DNA from: Nakamurella flavida
Lineage (GTDB): Bacteria > Actinomycetota > Actinomycetes > Mycobacteriales > Nakamurellaceae
NCBI RefSeq assembly: GCF_030811475.1
Contig: NZ_JAUSQV010000001.1
Coordinates: 3,421,001 to 3,485,000, forward strand
Reading direction: 5' to 3'
DNA length: 64,000 bases
Shown here: in pieces, positions 18,197 through 25,950 of the stretch
Layout of the letters: every line of letters begins with the position of its first letter
Position numbering within the stretch: position 1 is the stretch's first letter
Program-made: the position numbers and the translations under genes
Notes under the pieces: model-generated
The model's database searches: none
What the model was told of the DNA's origin: nothing
Seen by the model: the letters and a program-made list of their open reading frames with translations, nothing else

Positions 18197-18901
18197 GTGG
18201 AATTGCGAAGCGTTGACAAGATGCGCGAAATCCTGGCCCGGGGAGGCAACCCGTATGAGGTCGACTCCGCCAATCAAGCTGCGTACAACGACGCGCTGGC
18301 TGCCCGACTCAGGTTTCTTCCAGACGACTTTGTATTCGGAGAGACCAATGAGAGCCTGATCGATGCCTTTGAGGCTGCAGAGCGAGCTGAGACCACCTAC
18401 AACCACAAGCAACGCGTCTATGCCGAGCTGGAAGAAGAGGCCGACAATAACCGGGTCGATCCCGAGATGCTGGACAGGTTGAATGTGAGCGACTGGGAAA
18501 AGGGTGGACTTCGGAAGAAAGAAGCGGGCAAGCTTCCCGGCACTGAGGTGTGGTTCTCGGTGGCTGACTTCAAGGACAAGAGCATGGGCATCGTCTGGAC
18601 CAACCTCGTGCTGCTGTTGGGGTTGCACCTAGCCGTGCCGATCGCCCTCCCCGTCAGCGTCGCAGTCAACGCCGTGCGCAGCGTCAAGCGAATGACGGAA
18701 CCTCAGATGGAGGTCTACCGCACCTTCGTCCGGCTGTCCCAGGAGAAAGGTCAAAACCCCTACAGTTGTCGCCTCAAGATGGCCGAACTGCTGCAGGCGC
18801 TCCCTGAAGAGTCTGAGTCTAAGAACAAGGTGCTGCTCGACGAGATGAAGCAGGCAAAGATCTTGGCCAGCGCAGGCGATGAGTGGTGGTTCCAGCGATG
18901 A
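18197..18901 (+). CDS. Membrane-anchored protein of unknown function, partner of TIR protein
   Basis: A protein of 234 residues with a charged, helical N-terminal half (a coiled-coil-like segment about 52-85 rich in Glu/Ala), one or two hydrophobic passes at about 131-158 (MGIVWTNLVLLLGLHL, then VPIALPVSVAV), and a basic C-terminal domain of about 70 residues ending DEWWFQR. I recognise no named family; the C-terminal part (EVYRTFVRLSQEKG onward) may be a small helical or winged-helix domain. A GTG start follows gagaggcgatc. It overlaps the TIR gene by four bases (ATGA), which implies coupled expression and probably physical partnership, possibly a membrane sensor or effector platform. Codon use is A/T-richer than the chromosome. 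Confidence 0.7.
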   Translation: MELRSVDKMREILARGGNPYEVDSANQAAYNDALAARLRFLPDDFVFGETNESLIDAFEAAERAETTYNHKQRVYAELEEEADNNRVDPEMLDRLNVSDWEKGGLRKKEAGKLPGTEVWFSVADFKDKSMGIVWTNLVLLLGLHLAVPIALPVSVAVNAVRSVKRMTEPQMEVYRTFVRLSQEKGQNPYSCRLKMAELLQALPEESESKNKVLLDEMKQAKILASAGDEWWFQR

Positions 18902-19482
18902 AGCTCTTTATGTCTCACAACCACCGGGATAAGCCTCGTGTACGGGCGCTGAGCCGGCAGCTCCAGTTGGCCGGAGCTGATGTTTGGCTCGACGAATGGG
19001 AGATGCGCCCCGGTGACTCAATCCCACTCAAGGTCAACGAGGGGCTGCAGACGATGAACCAAATCCTCGTCTGCTGGTCGGCCAACGCGAACGGTGCTCG
19101 CTGGGTAGAGACCGAGTTCGCCAGCGGGCTGTCACGGAGCCTTGCGCCGGGGTCAGATGTCCGCGTGATCCCGGTGGTCCTCGACGACACACCACTGCCG
19201 ACAATCATCAGCCACCTGCTGTGGGTTGATCTACGTGCCGACGCCGTAGACGCAGCGGTCAACTCGATCATGGGCTTCCAGAACGATGCTGAGCGGCTGA
19301 AGGCGATCCAAGAGGCGCTCGTTGAGTCAGACATCGAAGTCCTGACGCTCGCTGATGGTCAAGTGTACGTGTGTTGCGACAACTGCGGTGCTCCAGTCTC
19401 GGAGCTGATTGTCCATGAAGACATCGATGAGAAGCATGACGACATCTACTACTCGGTGAGCTGTAGAGCGTGCGGCCGTTAG
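18898..19482 (+). CDS. TIR-domain protein with C-terminal zinc ribbon
   Basis: A protein of 194 residues. The TIR domain (about 1-125) starts KLFMSHNHRDKPRVRALSRQ, continues ADVWLDEWEMRPGDSI and ILVCWSANANGARWVETEF. The W-V-x-x-E spacing (W69 to E73) matches the catalytic glutamate arrangement of NAD-cleaving TIR domains such as SARM1. Residues 156-194 contain CCDNCG and SCRACG, a C-x2-C ... C-x2-C zinc ribbon. I start at the ATG at 18898, which overlaps the upstream membrane-protein stop; a GTG at 18883 is less likely. A TIR enzyme coupled to a membrane partner on a defence island suggests abortive-infection immunity by NAD depletion or a nucleotide signal; this is inference. Confidence 0.82.
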   Translation: MKLFMSHNHRDKPRVRALSRQLQLAGADVWLDEWEMRPGDSIPLKVNEGLQTMNQILVCWSANANGARWVETEFASGLSRSLAPGSDVRVIPVVLDDTPLPTIISHLLWVDLRADAVDAAVNSIMGFQNDAERLKAIQEALVESDIEVLTLADGQVYVCCDNCGAPVSELIVHEDIDEKHDDIYYSVSCRACGR

Positions 19483-19946
19483 GCCTAGCGATGCCCAGTT
19501 GTCTGAAGGGGTTGAGATTGCGCCGTGCCTAGCGCTAGGGAGCTGGCGGGGGAGTCTGCACTCATTGATCGTTTCTGGCATCACCGGGTCCGCTCACCCA
19601 CCGCTCCCGCCTGGGGTGACAACAGCCGCAGGTTAGCTCGACGGTCGGTGTTGTTCGGGGTAGGCCAGCGTCATGCGTACGCAGCGACCGCCGGCGGGCA
19701 GTCTCTGGATCGGGCAGCGGGGTGGTGCCTGACGTCGACGAGGTGATGCTGGCGTTGTAGGCAGGGTCTGACCACCGGGGAGATCAGCGCGCCTTCCGCC
19801 GACATCTTCGGCGCGATGGCGAGCACGGATATCGTCACCCCGATTCCCGGCCGGGTGGTCGAGGAGATGCAGGCGTGCGGCAAGGCATGAGCCGGGTCCC
19901 GCCATTCGGCCGCACAGGCCAGGCGTGGTGAGATTGCCATCTTGCG
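19483..19946. other. Intergenic stretch with IS256 debris
   Basis: No complete gene lies in these 464 bases. The part from 19722 to 19890 is a transposase fragment (separate entry); the remainder shows no recognisable coding signal. Confidence 0.6.
19722..19890 (+). pseudogene. IS256-family transposase fragment
   Basis: Two frames joined by a frameshift near 19760 spell VVPDVDEVMLAL (19722-19757) and LTTGEISAPSADIFGAMAST with IVTPIPGRVVEEMQA after it (19768-19887). This corresponds to the IS256 segment of the form DE-x-VL-x-LYA-x-GLTTGEI followed by a YG-x-x-VS helix. About 55 residues survive of a protein of some 400. It marks a former insertion between the TIR unit and the restriction gene. 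Confidence 0.65.
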
Positions 19947-22085
19947 ATGCTGGGCCGAGTGCCCGGCGACGAGCATTGCGGAGTGGAGCCTGACTTGCCG
20001 ATCACCCTCTTCAAGGACACGACGTACACGCTAAGCGGGCTGATCGGCGACATCAGGCGCGGCGAGGTCGCGCTACCGGACATTCAGCGACCGTTCGTGT
20101 GGCCTGCTGCGAAGGTCCGGGACCTGTTCGACTCCATGTACCGCGGCTTCCCCGTTGGTTACCTGCTGTTTTGGGAGACCGGCGCCGGCGCCGGCACCCG
20201 GCAGATCGGCACCGACGTCAAGCAGGCCGCGCCTCGGCTGTTGATCGTCGACGGGCAGCAGCGCCTGACCTCGTTGTTCGCGGTTCTGACGGGGACACAG
20301 GTCGTCCGCGAGGACTACACGGAGTGGCGCATCCGCATCGCCTTCCGGCCGACGGACGCCACCTTCAGTGTCGCGGACGCGGCGATCGAAAAGGACCCGG
20401 AGTTTATCCCAGACGTGTCTGCTCTTTGGGGCTACGCGGGGCGTAAGAAGACCGTCCGCGCCTTCCTCGACCGTCTGCGCACCAAGCGTGACATCACCCA
20501 GGCTGAGGAGGACCGTCTCGACGACGCCATCGACCGGCTGTACGACCTGCACAACTACCCGTTCAAGGTCGTGGAGCTGTCCCCGGACGTCGACGAGGAG
20601 CAAGTCGCCGAAGTCTTCGTGCGCATCAACTCTGAGGGCGTCAAGCTCAACCGCGCCGACTTCATCCTCACGCTGATGAGCGTGTTCTGGGACAAGGGCC
20701 GCGCTGAGCTTGAGGACTTCTGCCGGGCGGCAAAGCAGCCGTCCATCGCTAAGGCATCACCTTTCAACTGGTTCATCCAGCCACAGCCTCCGCAGTTGCT
20801 GCGCGTGTCGGTGGCCCTGGCGTTCCGTCGCGCTGTGCTGAAGACCGTCTACACGCTGCTGCGGGGCAAAGACCTGGACACCGGGCAGGTGTCGGTCGAC
20901 AAGCGTGACGAACAGTTCCGGGAACTGAAGGCGGCCCAGGAGCACGTACTCAGCCTCACCAACTGGCACGAGTTTCTTCAGTGCCTGGAACGAGCCGGCT
21001 ACCGCAGCGGGAAGATGGTAACCAGCGAGAGTGCCGTTCTGTACAGCTACGGGCTGTGGCTCATCGGTCGCGTCGACTACGGCATGAGTGTCCAGCAGTT
21101 GCGTGAGGTCATCGCCCGCTGGTTCTTCATGGTCCAGGTGACTGGCCGCTACACCGGCTCGTTCGAAAGTCAAGTCGAATCCGACCTTGCCCGCTTCGCC
21201 AACTTGAATACCGCCGACGGCTTCATCGAGGTGCTGGACCGCATCGTCGACGACACCTTGTCAGCCGACTACTGGAGCATCACGCTGCCCAACGACCTGG
21301 CGACCTCAGCTTCACGCAGTCCTGCGTTGAGTTCTTATATCGCCGCTCTGAACATCCTCGACGCCGATGCGCTGATGGGCACCGGCAAGGTGCGTTCCCG
21401 GCTCGACCCGGCCATCGTCGCGCAGAAGGGCATCGAGCGGCACCACCTATTCCCCAAGGGGTATCTGCGCGAGGCCTTGAAGATCACCGACACTAAGCAG
21501 GTCAACCAGATCGCCAACATGGCGCTGGTCGAGTGGGCGGACAACATCGCTGTATCTGACGATCCGCCCGCGAAGTATTGGCCTGCGCAGGTCGCCGCCC
21601 GCAACTTCGGCGAAGAGAAGCTTGCCGAGCAGATGCGGCTTCACGCGCTGCCCGACGGCTGGACGGAGATGACCTACGGCGATTTCCTCGTCGCCCGTCG
21701 CAAGCTCATGGGAGCCGTCGTCCACGACGCCTTCGCGAAGCTGCGCAACAGCTCCTACACGCCCAGCTACCCGCAGCCTTCGAAGGCGCCGACTGCGACT
21801 AGCGACCTTCAAACGCACGCCGAGACGCCCGTGCTGGTGTCACTGGCCGAGATGATTGAGCAGGGACTGGTCGCTTCCGGGGCGGTGCTCCTGCCTGCCG
21901 ACTCTTCCTTCGACGTGCTCGCGACGGTGCTCGACAACGGTGACCTGGAAGTAGAGGGACAGGTCTACGAAACGCCTACGGAGGCGGCCGTGGCGTCAGC
22001 TGGGTTCAGCGTCGACGGTTGGCACTTCTGGTTGGCAGACGGGCCCTCGGGGCCGGTCTCGCTCGCCCATCTCGCCGCTGGTTGA
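19947..22085 (+). CDS. GmrSD-like type IV restriction protein: DUF262-DUF1524-RAMA
   Basis: A large protein (712 residues from the ATG). The N-terminal DUF262 (GmrS-like NTPase/ParB-type) has LPDIQRPFVW (43-52) and the hallmark VDGQQRLTSL (101-110). The middle has RINSEGVKLNRADF. DUF1524 (GmrD-like HNH nuclease) has ERHHLFPKGYLRE with HH at about 499-500 and IANMALVEWADN. The C-terminus from about 627 (VSLAEMIEQGLV ... GFSVDGWHFW) matches a RAMA domain, proposed to read modified DNA. Such proteins cut modified phage DNA. Homology starts at PITLFKDTTYTL, so a GTG at 19983 or a TTG at 19995 (behind GGAGCCTGAC) may be the true start. Confidence 0.85.
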   Translation: MLGRVPGDEHCGVEPDLPITLFKDTTYTLSGLIGDIRRGEVALPDIQRPFVWPAAKVRDLFDSMYRGFPVGYLLFWETGAGAGTRQIGTDVKQAAPRLLIVDGQQRLTSLFAVLTGTQVVREDYTEWRIRIAFRPTDATFSVADAAIEKDPEFIPDVSALWGYAGRKKTVRAFLDRLRTKRDITQAEEDRLDDAIDRLYDLHNYPFKVVELSPDVDEEQVAEVFVRINSEGVKLNRADFILTLMSVFWDKGRAELEDFCRAAKQPSIAKASPFNWFIQPQPPQLLRVSVALAFRRAVLKTVYTLLRGKDLDTGQVSVDKRDEQFRELKAAQEHVLSLTNWHEFLQCLERAGYRSGKMVTSESAVLYSYGLWLIGRVDYGMSVQQLREVIARWFFMVQVTGRYTGSFESQVESDLARFANLNTADGFIEVLDRIVDDTLSADYWSITLPNDLATSASRSPALSSYIAALNILDADALMGTGKVRSRLDPAIVAQKGIERHHLFPKGYLREALKITDTKQVNQIANMALVEWADNIAVSDDPPAKYWPAQVAARNFGEEKLAEQMRLHALPDGWTEMTYGDFLVARRKLMGAVVHDAFAKLRNSSYTPSYPQPSKAPTATSDLQTHAETPVLVSLAEMIEQGLVASGAVLLPADSSFDVLATVLDNGDLEVEGQVYETPTEAAVASAGFSVDGWHFWLADGPSGPVSLAHLAAG

Positions 22086-22940
22086 CTCCCGCGCGCTTCC
22101 AGTGCCGGTCGTCGCTCTCGCGACCAGTGGGAGCGTCGCACCGGCCGCAATCCACGATTGCTGGCCTTTCGATGGATTGGCATGGTTGGGGCAAGCGTTA
22201 TCGGATGCCCCGGCGCGGAAGAGCAGCGCCCGTCGAGGAAGTGTCAGGGGGCATCGCTGCGGGTTCCAGCACCCTCCCGTTCGTTCACGTATGCCTGGAT
22301 GCGTCCGCTTCGACGATGTCGTCGGGGGACGCCGGTGAGCTCGCGGAGCCGGTAGATCGGCCCTTCGCACCAGTTCTCCCAGGTGTCGCGGAGCTGGCAG
22401 CTGATGTCGGCCGGTTGGACGGCGACTATTCGGTCGATCGGCGGCGCACTACACCGATGATCGCCGCCAAGGCCCGTTGCGGCGCGCCGGCTTGCGCCAG
22501 CGCGATCGCCATGGACTGCAGGTTCCGCAGAGCAGTGAGGTGCCGCTCCACTGCGACGAGTCTCTCTATCTGATCTCCATGGCGTCGGCGGCCAGGCTCT
22601 GATGATCTTTATACACTCGCTGCCGGCGCTCAGAGGGGTAGCCATGGGGGATGTGCAGGTTAAGCGCGCTTATCCTGCTTCAGCCCCATACGCAAGATAA
22701 TATGTCGTTATCGGGCAGGGTTGTCGGTTGGGCAGCGGTTGCAAACCGGGGGCCAGCGGCCTGAGCGGTAGACGTCCCCAGGTGACCACCAGGCGACCCT
22801 GACTGGTCACCGATCGGTCACAGAGCTTTCGGCAACCGTCATATTCAGCCGGACCATGCCGACACGCTGCAGCACGCTGACCAGCGCATATGAGTCCGGA
22901 GCCACCTCGAGCGAACCGTGTTGACACCCCCTCCTCGTGT
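22086..22940. other. Right end of the island, no intact gene
   Basis: About 850 bases without a convincing gene. On the minus strand, 22551 down to 22426 could encode about 41 residues (VERHLTALRNL ... AIIGVVRRRSTE) and neighbouring frames contain further coding-like scraps, so this may be an eroded gene. The 11-mer TGGTCACCGAT at 22804-22814 repeats one beside attL. The segment around 22680-22710 is unusually A/T-rich for the region. Confidence 0.45.
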
Positions 22941-22982
22941 CTACGGATCAGAAGGTTGGGGGTTCGAATCCTTCCGTGCGCA
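22941..22982 (+). other. attR: partial tRNA-Arg 3' end
   Basis: Identical to 13079-13109 over the first 31 bases and 40 of 42 overall. It is followed by CCA and then a hairpin, so it represents the original chromosomal 3' end of the tRNA-Arg gene, displaced by the island. It lacks the 5' half and cannot be a tRNA gene. Confidence 0.9.
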
Positions 22983-22993
22983 CCAGTTCTCGA

Positions 22994-23024
22994 CGATGCC
23001 CGGCTCCTCAGGAGCCGGGCATCG
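22994..23024 (+). terminator. Hairpin after attR, former tRNA-Arg terminator
   Basis: A 14-base perfect stem CGATGCCCGGCTCC / GGAGCCGGGCATCG with loop TCA, followed by TTCGTT. It lies 11 bases after the displaced tRNA 3' end, so it was probably the tRNA terminator before the island moved it 9.9 kb away. The T-run is short. Confidence 0.6.
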
Positions 23025-23110
23025 TTCGTTCCGGCGGGCGATCCCGTGGCGTGATCGACCTTTCCCCCATCGCCGACCGACCGTCGGTACCCCGCCCTAG
23101 GGTGGCTCGC

Positions 23111-24433
23111 ATGGGGGAGCGCTGGACCGTCGAGCAGGTGATGGCGGCTGCCCCGGACTCCACGTCCCAGGTCGCCGGTCGGCGCCTGGCCCAGCCCGGC
23201 CCGTGGCGGGACATCGGGCATTCCGACGGTCTGCTGTGGGGGGAGTGCCAGGGGTCGGGGACGACGCCGTACCGGGTCACGGTGGACACCGCCGGTCGGC
23301 GCTACCAGTGTTCGTGCCCGTCGCGGAAGTTCCCCTGCAAGCACGCGGTGGCCCTGCTCTACCTGTGGGCCGAGGACCGGATCGGGGAGTCAGGCGAGCC
23401 CGACCCGCGGGCGCGGGAGTTCGGCGAACGCGGCCGATCCGCCCCGGACGGCGACGAACCGGGACTGAGGACGCCTGCTGAGCAGACCGAGGCGCAGCGT
23501 GTGGCGGCCGCGGCTCGCGCTGCGGAGCGGGTGCGGCGTGTCGACGACGGGCTCGCCGAGCTCGACCGGTGGCTCGCCGACCAGGTCGCCGGCGGGCTGG
23601 CCCGGGTCGCCCAGGATCCCTATCGCTGGTCGGAGGGCATGGCGGCCCGGATGGTCGATGCGCAGGCCCCCGGGGTCGCGTCGTGGCTACGCCGGTTGGC
23701 CGAGGTCATCGCCTCCGGGCACGGGTGGCCCGGCCGGCTGCTGGACGAGCTGGCCCTGATCCACCTGCTCATCAGCGGCTGGACCCGGCGCGCCGAGCTG
23801 CCTGCCGATCTCCTGGCCACCGTCCGCGACCACATCGGGTTCACCATTCCTCGGGCCGAGGTGCTCACCGCTCCGCCCGTCCGGGACTGCTGGACGGTGG
23901 TCTCGTTCCGCGATCTGGACACCGAGACCGTCTCCACCCGCCGAGTGTGGTTGCGCGGCAGCACGTCCGAGCGATGGGCGCAGGTGCTGTTCTTCGCGGC
24001 CGGCGGGGCCGGCCCGGATACTTCATTACTACCCGGCACCGTCCTCGACGCCGACCTGCACTTCTACCCCGGCCGGGCCGGGCTGCGCGCCGCCGTCGGC
24101 ACCGGCCACGCCGACGCCGTCCCGCTCGTTGACTGGTGGCCCGTGGGCAGCACCGTCGCCGGGGCCGCCGACGAGTGGGCGGCCGCCCTCGCCGCCGACC
24201 CCTGGCAGCAGGACATCCCCGCCCTGCTCCGCGGGCGGATCGACGTGGACGACCGGTGCTGGACCCTCACCGACACCACCGGGCAGGCCGTGACCGTCGT
24301 CGGGACCGAGGCCGACCTGTGGCGGCTGCTGGCGCGGACCGCCGGCAGCGTGGTCGACCTCTCCGGTGAATGGAGCACGCGAGGCTTCCGGCCGGCCGCC
24401 GTGCACACCGACGGCCACCTGGTGGGCCTGTGA
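23111..24433 (+). CDS. SWIM zinc-finger protein
   Basis: The first gene of a five-gene module. The SWIM motif C-x-C ... C-x-H is in YQCSCPSRKFPCKHAVALL (about 66-84 of 440). The rest is a long helical region without recognised catalytic motifs. SWIM fingers bind nucleic acid or protein. The frame opens at 22937 inside attR, but the ATG at 23111 (MGERWTVEQVMAAAPD) gives the family N-terminus, so I use it. It overlaps the next gene by four bases (GTGA). It is the first chromosomal gene after the island. Confidence 0.82.
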   Translation: MGERWTVEQVMAAAPDSTSQVAGRRLAQPGPWRDIGHSDGLLWGECQGSGTTPYRVTVDTAGRRYQCSCPSRKFPCKHAVALLYLWAEDRIGESGEPDPRAREFGERGRSAPDGDEPGLRTPAEQTEAQRVAAAARAAERVRRVDDGLAELDRWLADQVAGGLARVAQDPYRWSEGMAARMVDAQAPGVASWLRRLAEVIASGHGWPGRLLDELALIHLLISGWTRRAELPADLLATVRDHIGFTIPRAEVLTAPPVRDCWTVVSFRDLDTETVSTRRVWLRGSTSERWAQVLFFAAGGAGPDTSLLPGTVLDADLHFYPGRAGLRAAVGTGHADAVPLVDWWPVGSTVAGAADEWAAALAADPWQQDIPALLRGRIDVDDRCWTLTDTTGQAVTVVGTEADLWRLLARTAGSVVDLSGEWSTRGFRPAAVHTDGHLVGL

Positions 24434-25950
24434 CCACCCGGACCGACCTGGTCACCGCCGCGACGGTGGGAACCGCCCACCGCTCCGTCGATCTCGCTGC
24501 CCTCCCCGTCGATCTGCGCCCCGACCCGCTGCCCGCCGAACCCGCGTTCGCCCTGCTGGACGCCGCCGCCCTCTCGGCCCTGGCCGCCCGCACCCTCCCC
24601 CCGGTGGCCGCTGCGTCCAAGGCACCGACGGTGTTGTCTGTGCTCCCGGCCGCCGACGACCGTCCCGTCGTCCCCACGGTGGTGGCCCAGGTGGTCGACC
24701 GGGTGACCGGCCAAGCGCCGCTGCTCGTCGAGGCCTTCACCCTGATCGACCGGGCCGGCCTGCGCCTCCCGCCCGAACTGGTCCCCGGCCTGCTGGACGA
24801 CCGGAGGCCGGAGGTGGTCGCCGCCACCCGGCCGGTGGCCGGTTCGATCGGCCGACTCCTGATGTCCAAGAACCCGCGGTGGGCGCCGCCGCAACAGCCG
24901 GACCCGCGCGACCGCACCGTGTGGGAGCACGGCACCCTCGCCGAACGGACCGCCTGGCTCCGCGCCCTGCGGCGGATCGACCCCGACGAAGCGCGGGAGG
25001 TGCTCGCGGCCGGGCTCTCCCGGGAGAGCGCCGCCCACCGGGCCGAGCTGCTGGCCGTCCTGCGTGAGCGACTCGGACCGGCGGACGAGATCTTCCTGAT
25101 GACCGCCGTCGGCGACCGGAGCCGGGCGGTGGTGACGGCGGCGCTGGATCTGCTCACGCTCCTGCCCGCCTCACAGCTGCGGGGCGACCTCGAAGCGGTG
25201 GCGGCCCGGACGGTCCGGATCCACCGGCTGCTGCTCCGCACCGTCGTCACCGTCGAGACCCCCGCGGCGGGCGACCTGGCGGGCTGGCCCCTGGGCGAGG
25301 CGGATCTCGCCGGAGCGGTGTTCGCCCGCATCGATCCGGCCGAGTGGACGCGCCTCCTCGGGGGCGACGTGCTGGCGCTGATCACCCGGCGGACCGAGGA
25401 GCTGCGCCCCCTGCGCCCGGCGTTCCGTCGGGCGGCCCTCACCTTCCGGCACCCCGGACTCGCCGACGCCCTGCTCACGGCGTCCGCCGAGGGCCGTGAC
25501 CCCAGGTTGGCGCCCGTGATCGACGCCGAGCTGTGGTCGCTGCTGGCCCCGGCCGACGCCGCCGGGCAGCTCGACCGGCTGCTGCGCTCGCCGCAGGTCC
25601 GCCCCGACCAGGTGGCGGTCGCGGCGGCCGCCCTGCCGCTGCCCTGGACGTTCGCGGCGATCACCCGCCTCACCGCCTGGCTGCCCACCGGCGGAGCGTC
25701 CGGAGTGCCGGCGCCGCGCGGCCTGTGGGAGCTGTGGGCGACGGCCACCGCGCCCGCCGACTGCCGTGCGGTGGCCGAGATCGCCCGGGGCATGATCGCC
25801 ACAGCGACCGGTGACCAGGCCCCGACCCTGACCACTCGCGCGAGCGTGGCCCTCAACCTGCTCACCCTGCGGTCCGTCCTGCACGAAGCCCTGGCCCCAG
25901 CCCTGAACGAGACCCCGCCCGACCCCAGCGCCACCCGAGGAGCCCGGTGA
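24430..25950 (+). CDS. DUF5691 family protein
   Basis: The opening TTRTDLVTAATVGTAHRSVDL matches the start of DUF5691 proteins, which are found beside MoxR ATPases and VWA proteins in actinobacteria. The body of about 506 residues is Leu/Ala-rich and helical, resembling HEAT-type solenoids (for example RIDPDEAREVLAAGLSRESAAHRAELLAVL), so a scaffold or adaptor role is plausible but unproven. The GTG at 24430 overlaps the SWIM stop by four bases, and the stop overlaps the AAA gene likewise. Confidence 0.78.
   Translation: MTTRTDLVTAATVGTAHRSVDLAALPVDLRPDPLPAEPAFALLDAAALSALAARTLPPVAAASKAPTVLSVLPAADDRPVVPTVVAQVVDRVTGQAPLLVEAFTLIDRAGLRLPPELVPGLLDDRRPEVVAATRPVAGSIGRLLMSKNPRWAPPQQPDPRDRTVWEHGTLAERTAWLRALRRIDPDEAREVLAAGLSRESAAHRAELLAVLRERLGPADEIFLMTAVGDRSRAVVTAALDLLTLLPASQLRGDLEAVAARTVRIHRLLLRTVVTVETPAAGDLAGWPLGEADLAGAVFARIDPAEWTRLLGGDVLALITRRTEELRPLRPAFRRAALTFRHPGLADALLTASAEGRDPRLAPVIDAELWSLLAPADAAGQLDRLLRSPQVRPDQVAVAAAALPLPWTFAAITRLTAWLPTGGASGVPAPRGLWELWATATAPADCRAVAEIARGMIATATGDQAPTLTTRASVALNLLTLRSVLHEALAPALNETPPDPSATRGAR

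Larger units (their letters stand above)
13121..22982. mobile_element. tRNA-Arg genomic island with defence and TA cargo, probably immobile
   Basis: The island is bounded by the att repeats and measures about 9.86 kb. It carries a broken tyrosine integrase next to attL, an IS481-family element inside that integrase, a VapBC45-like TA pair, an IS110-family remnant, a membrane protein/TIR pair, an IS256-family remnant and a DUF262-RAMA restriction protein. Several island genes have visibly lower GC and more A/T-ending codons than the chromosome (for example 18197-19482). No replication, transfer or phage structural gene is visible, and with the integrase disrupted it is probably fixed in place unless helped in trans. 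Confidence 0.85.

Noticed and set aside
22244-22645. Minus-strand ORF of 133 residues near the right end of the island
   Set aside because: Coding-like scraps are spread over different frames; no single frame has a start, a ribosome site and a recognisable domain.
22941-22982. Second tRNA-Arg gene
   Set aside because: Only the 3' half is present; no acceptor 5' strand or D-arm upstream.
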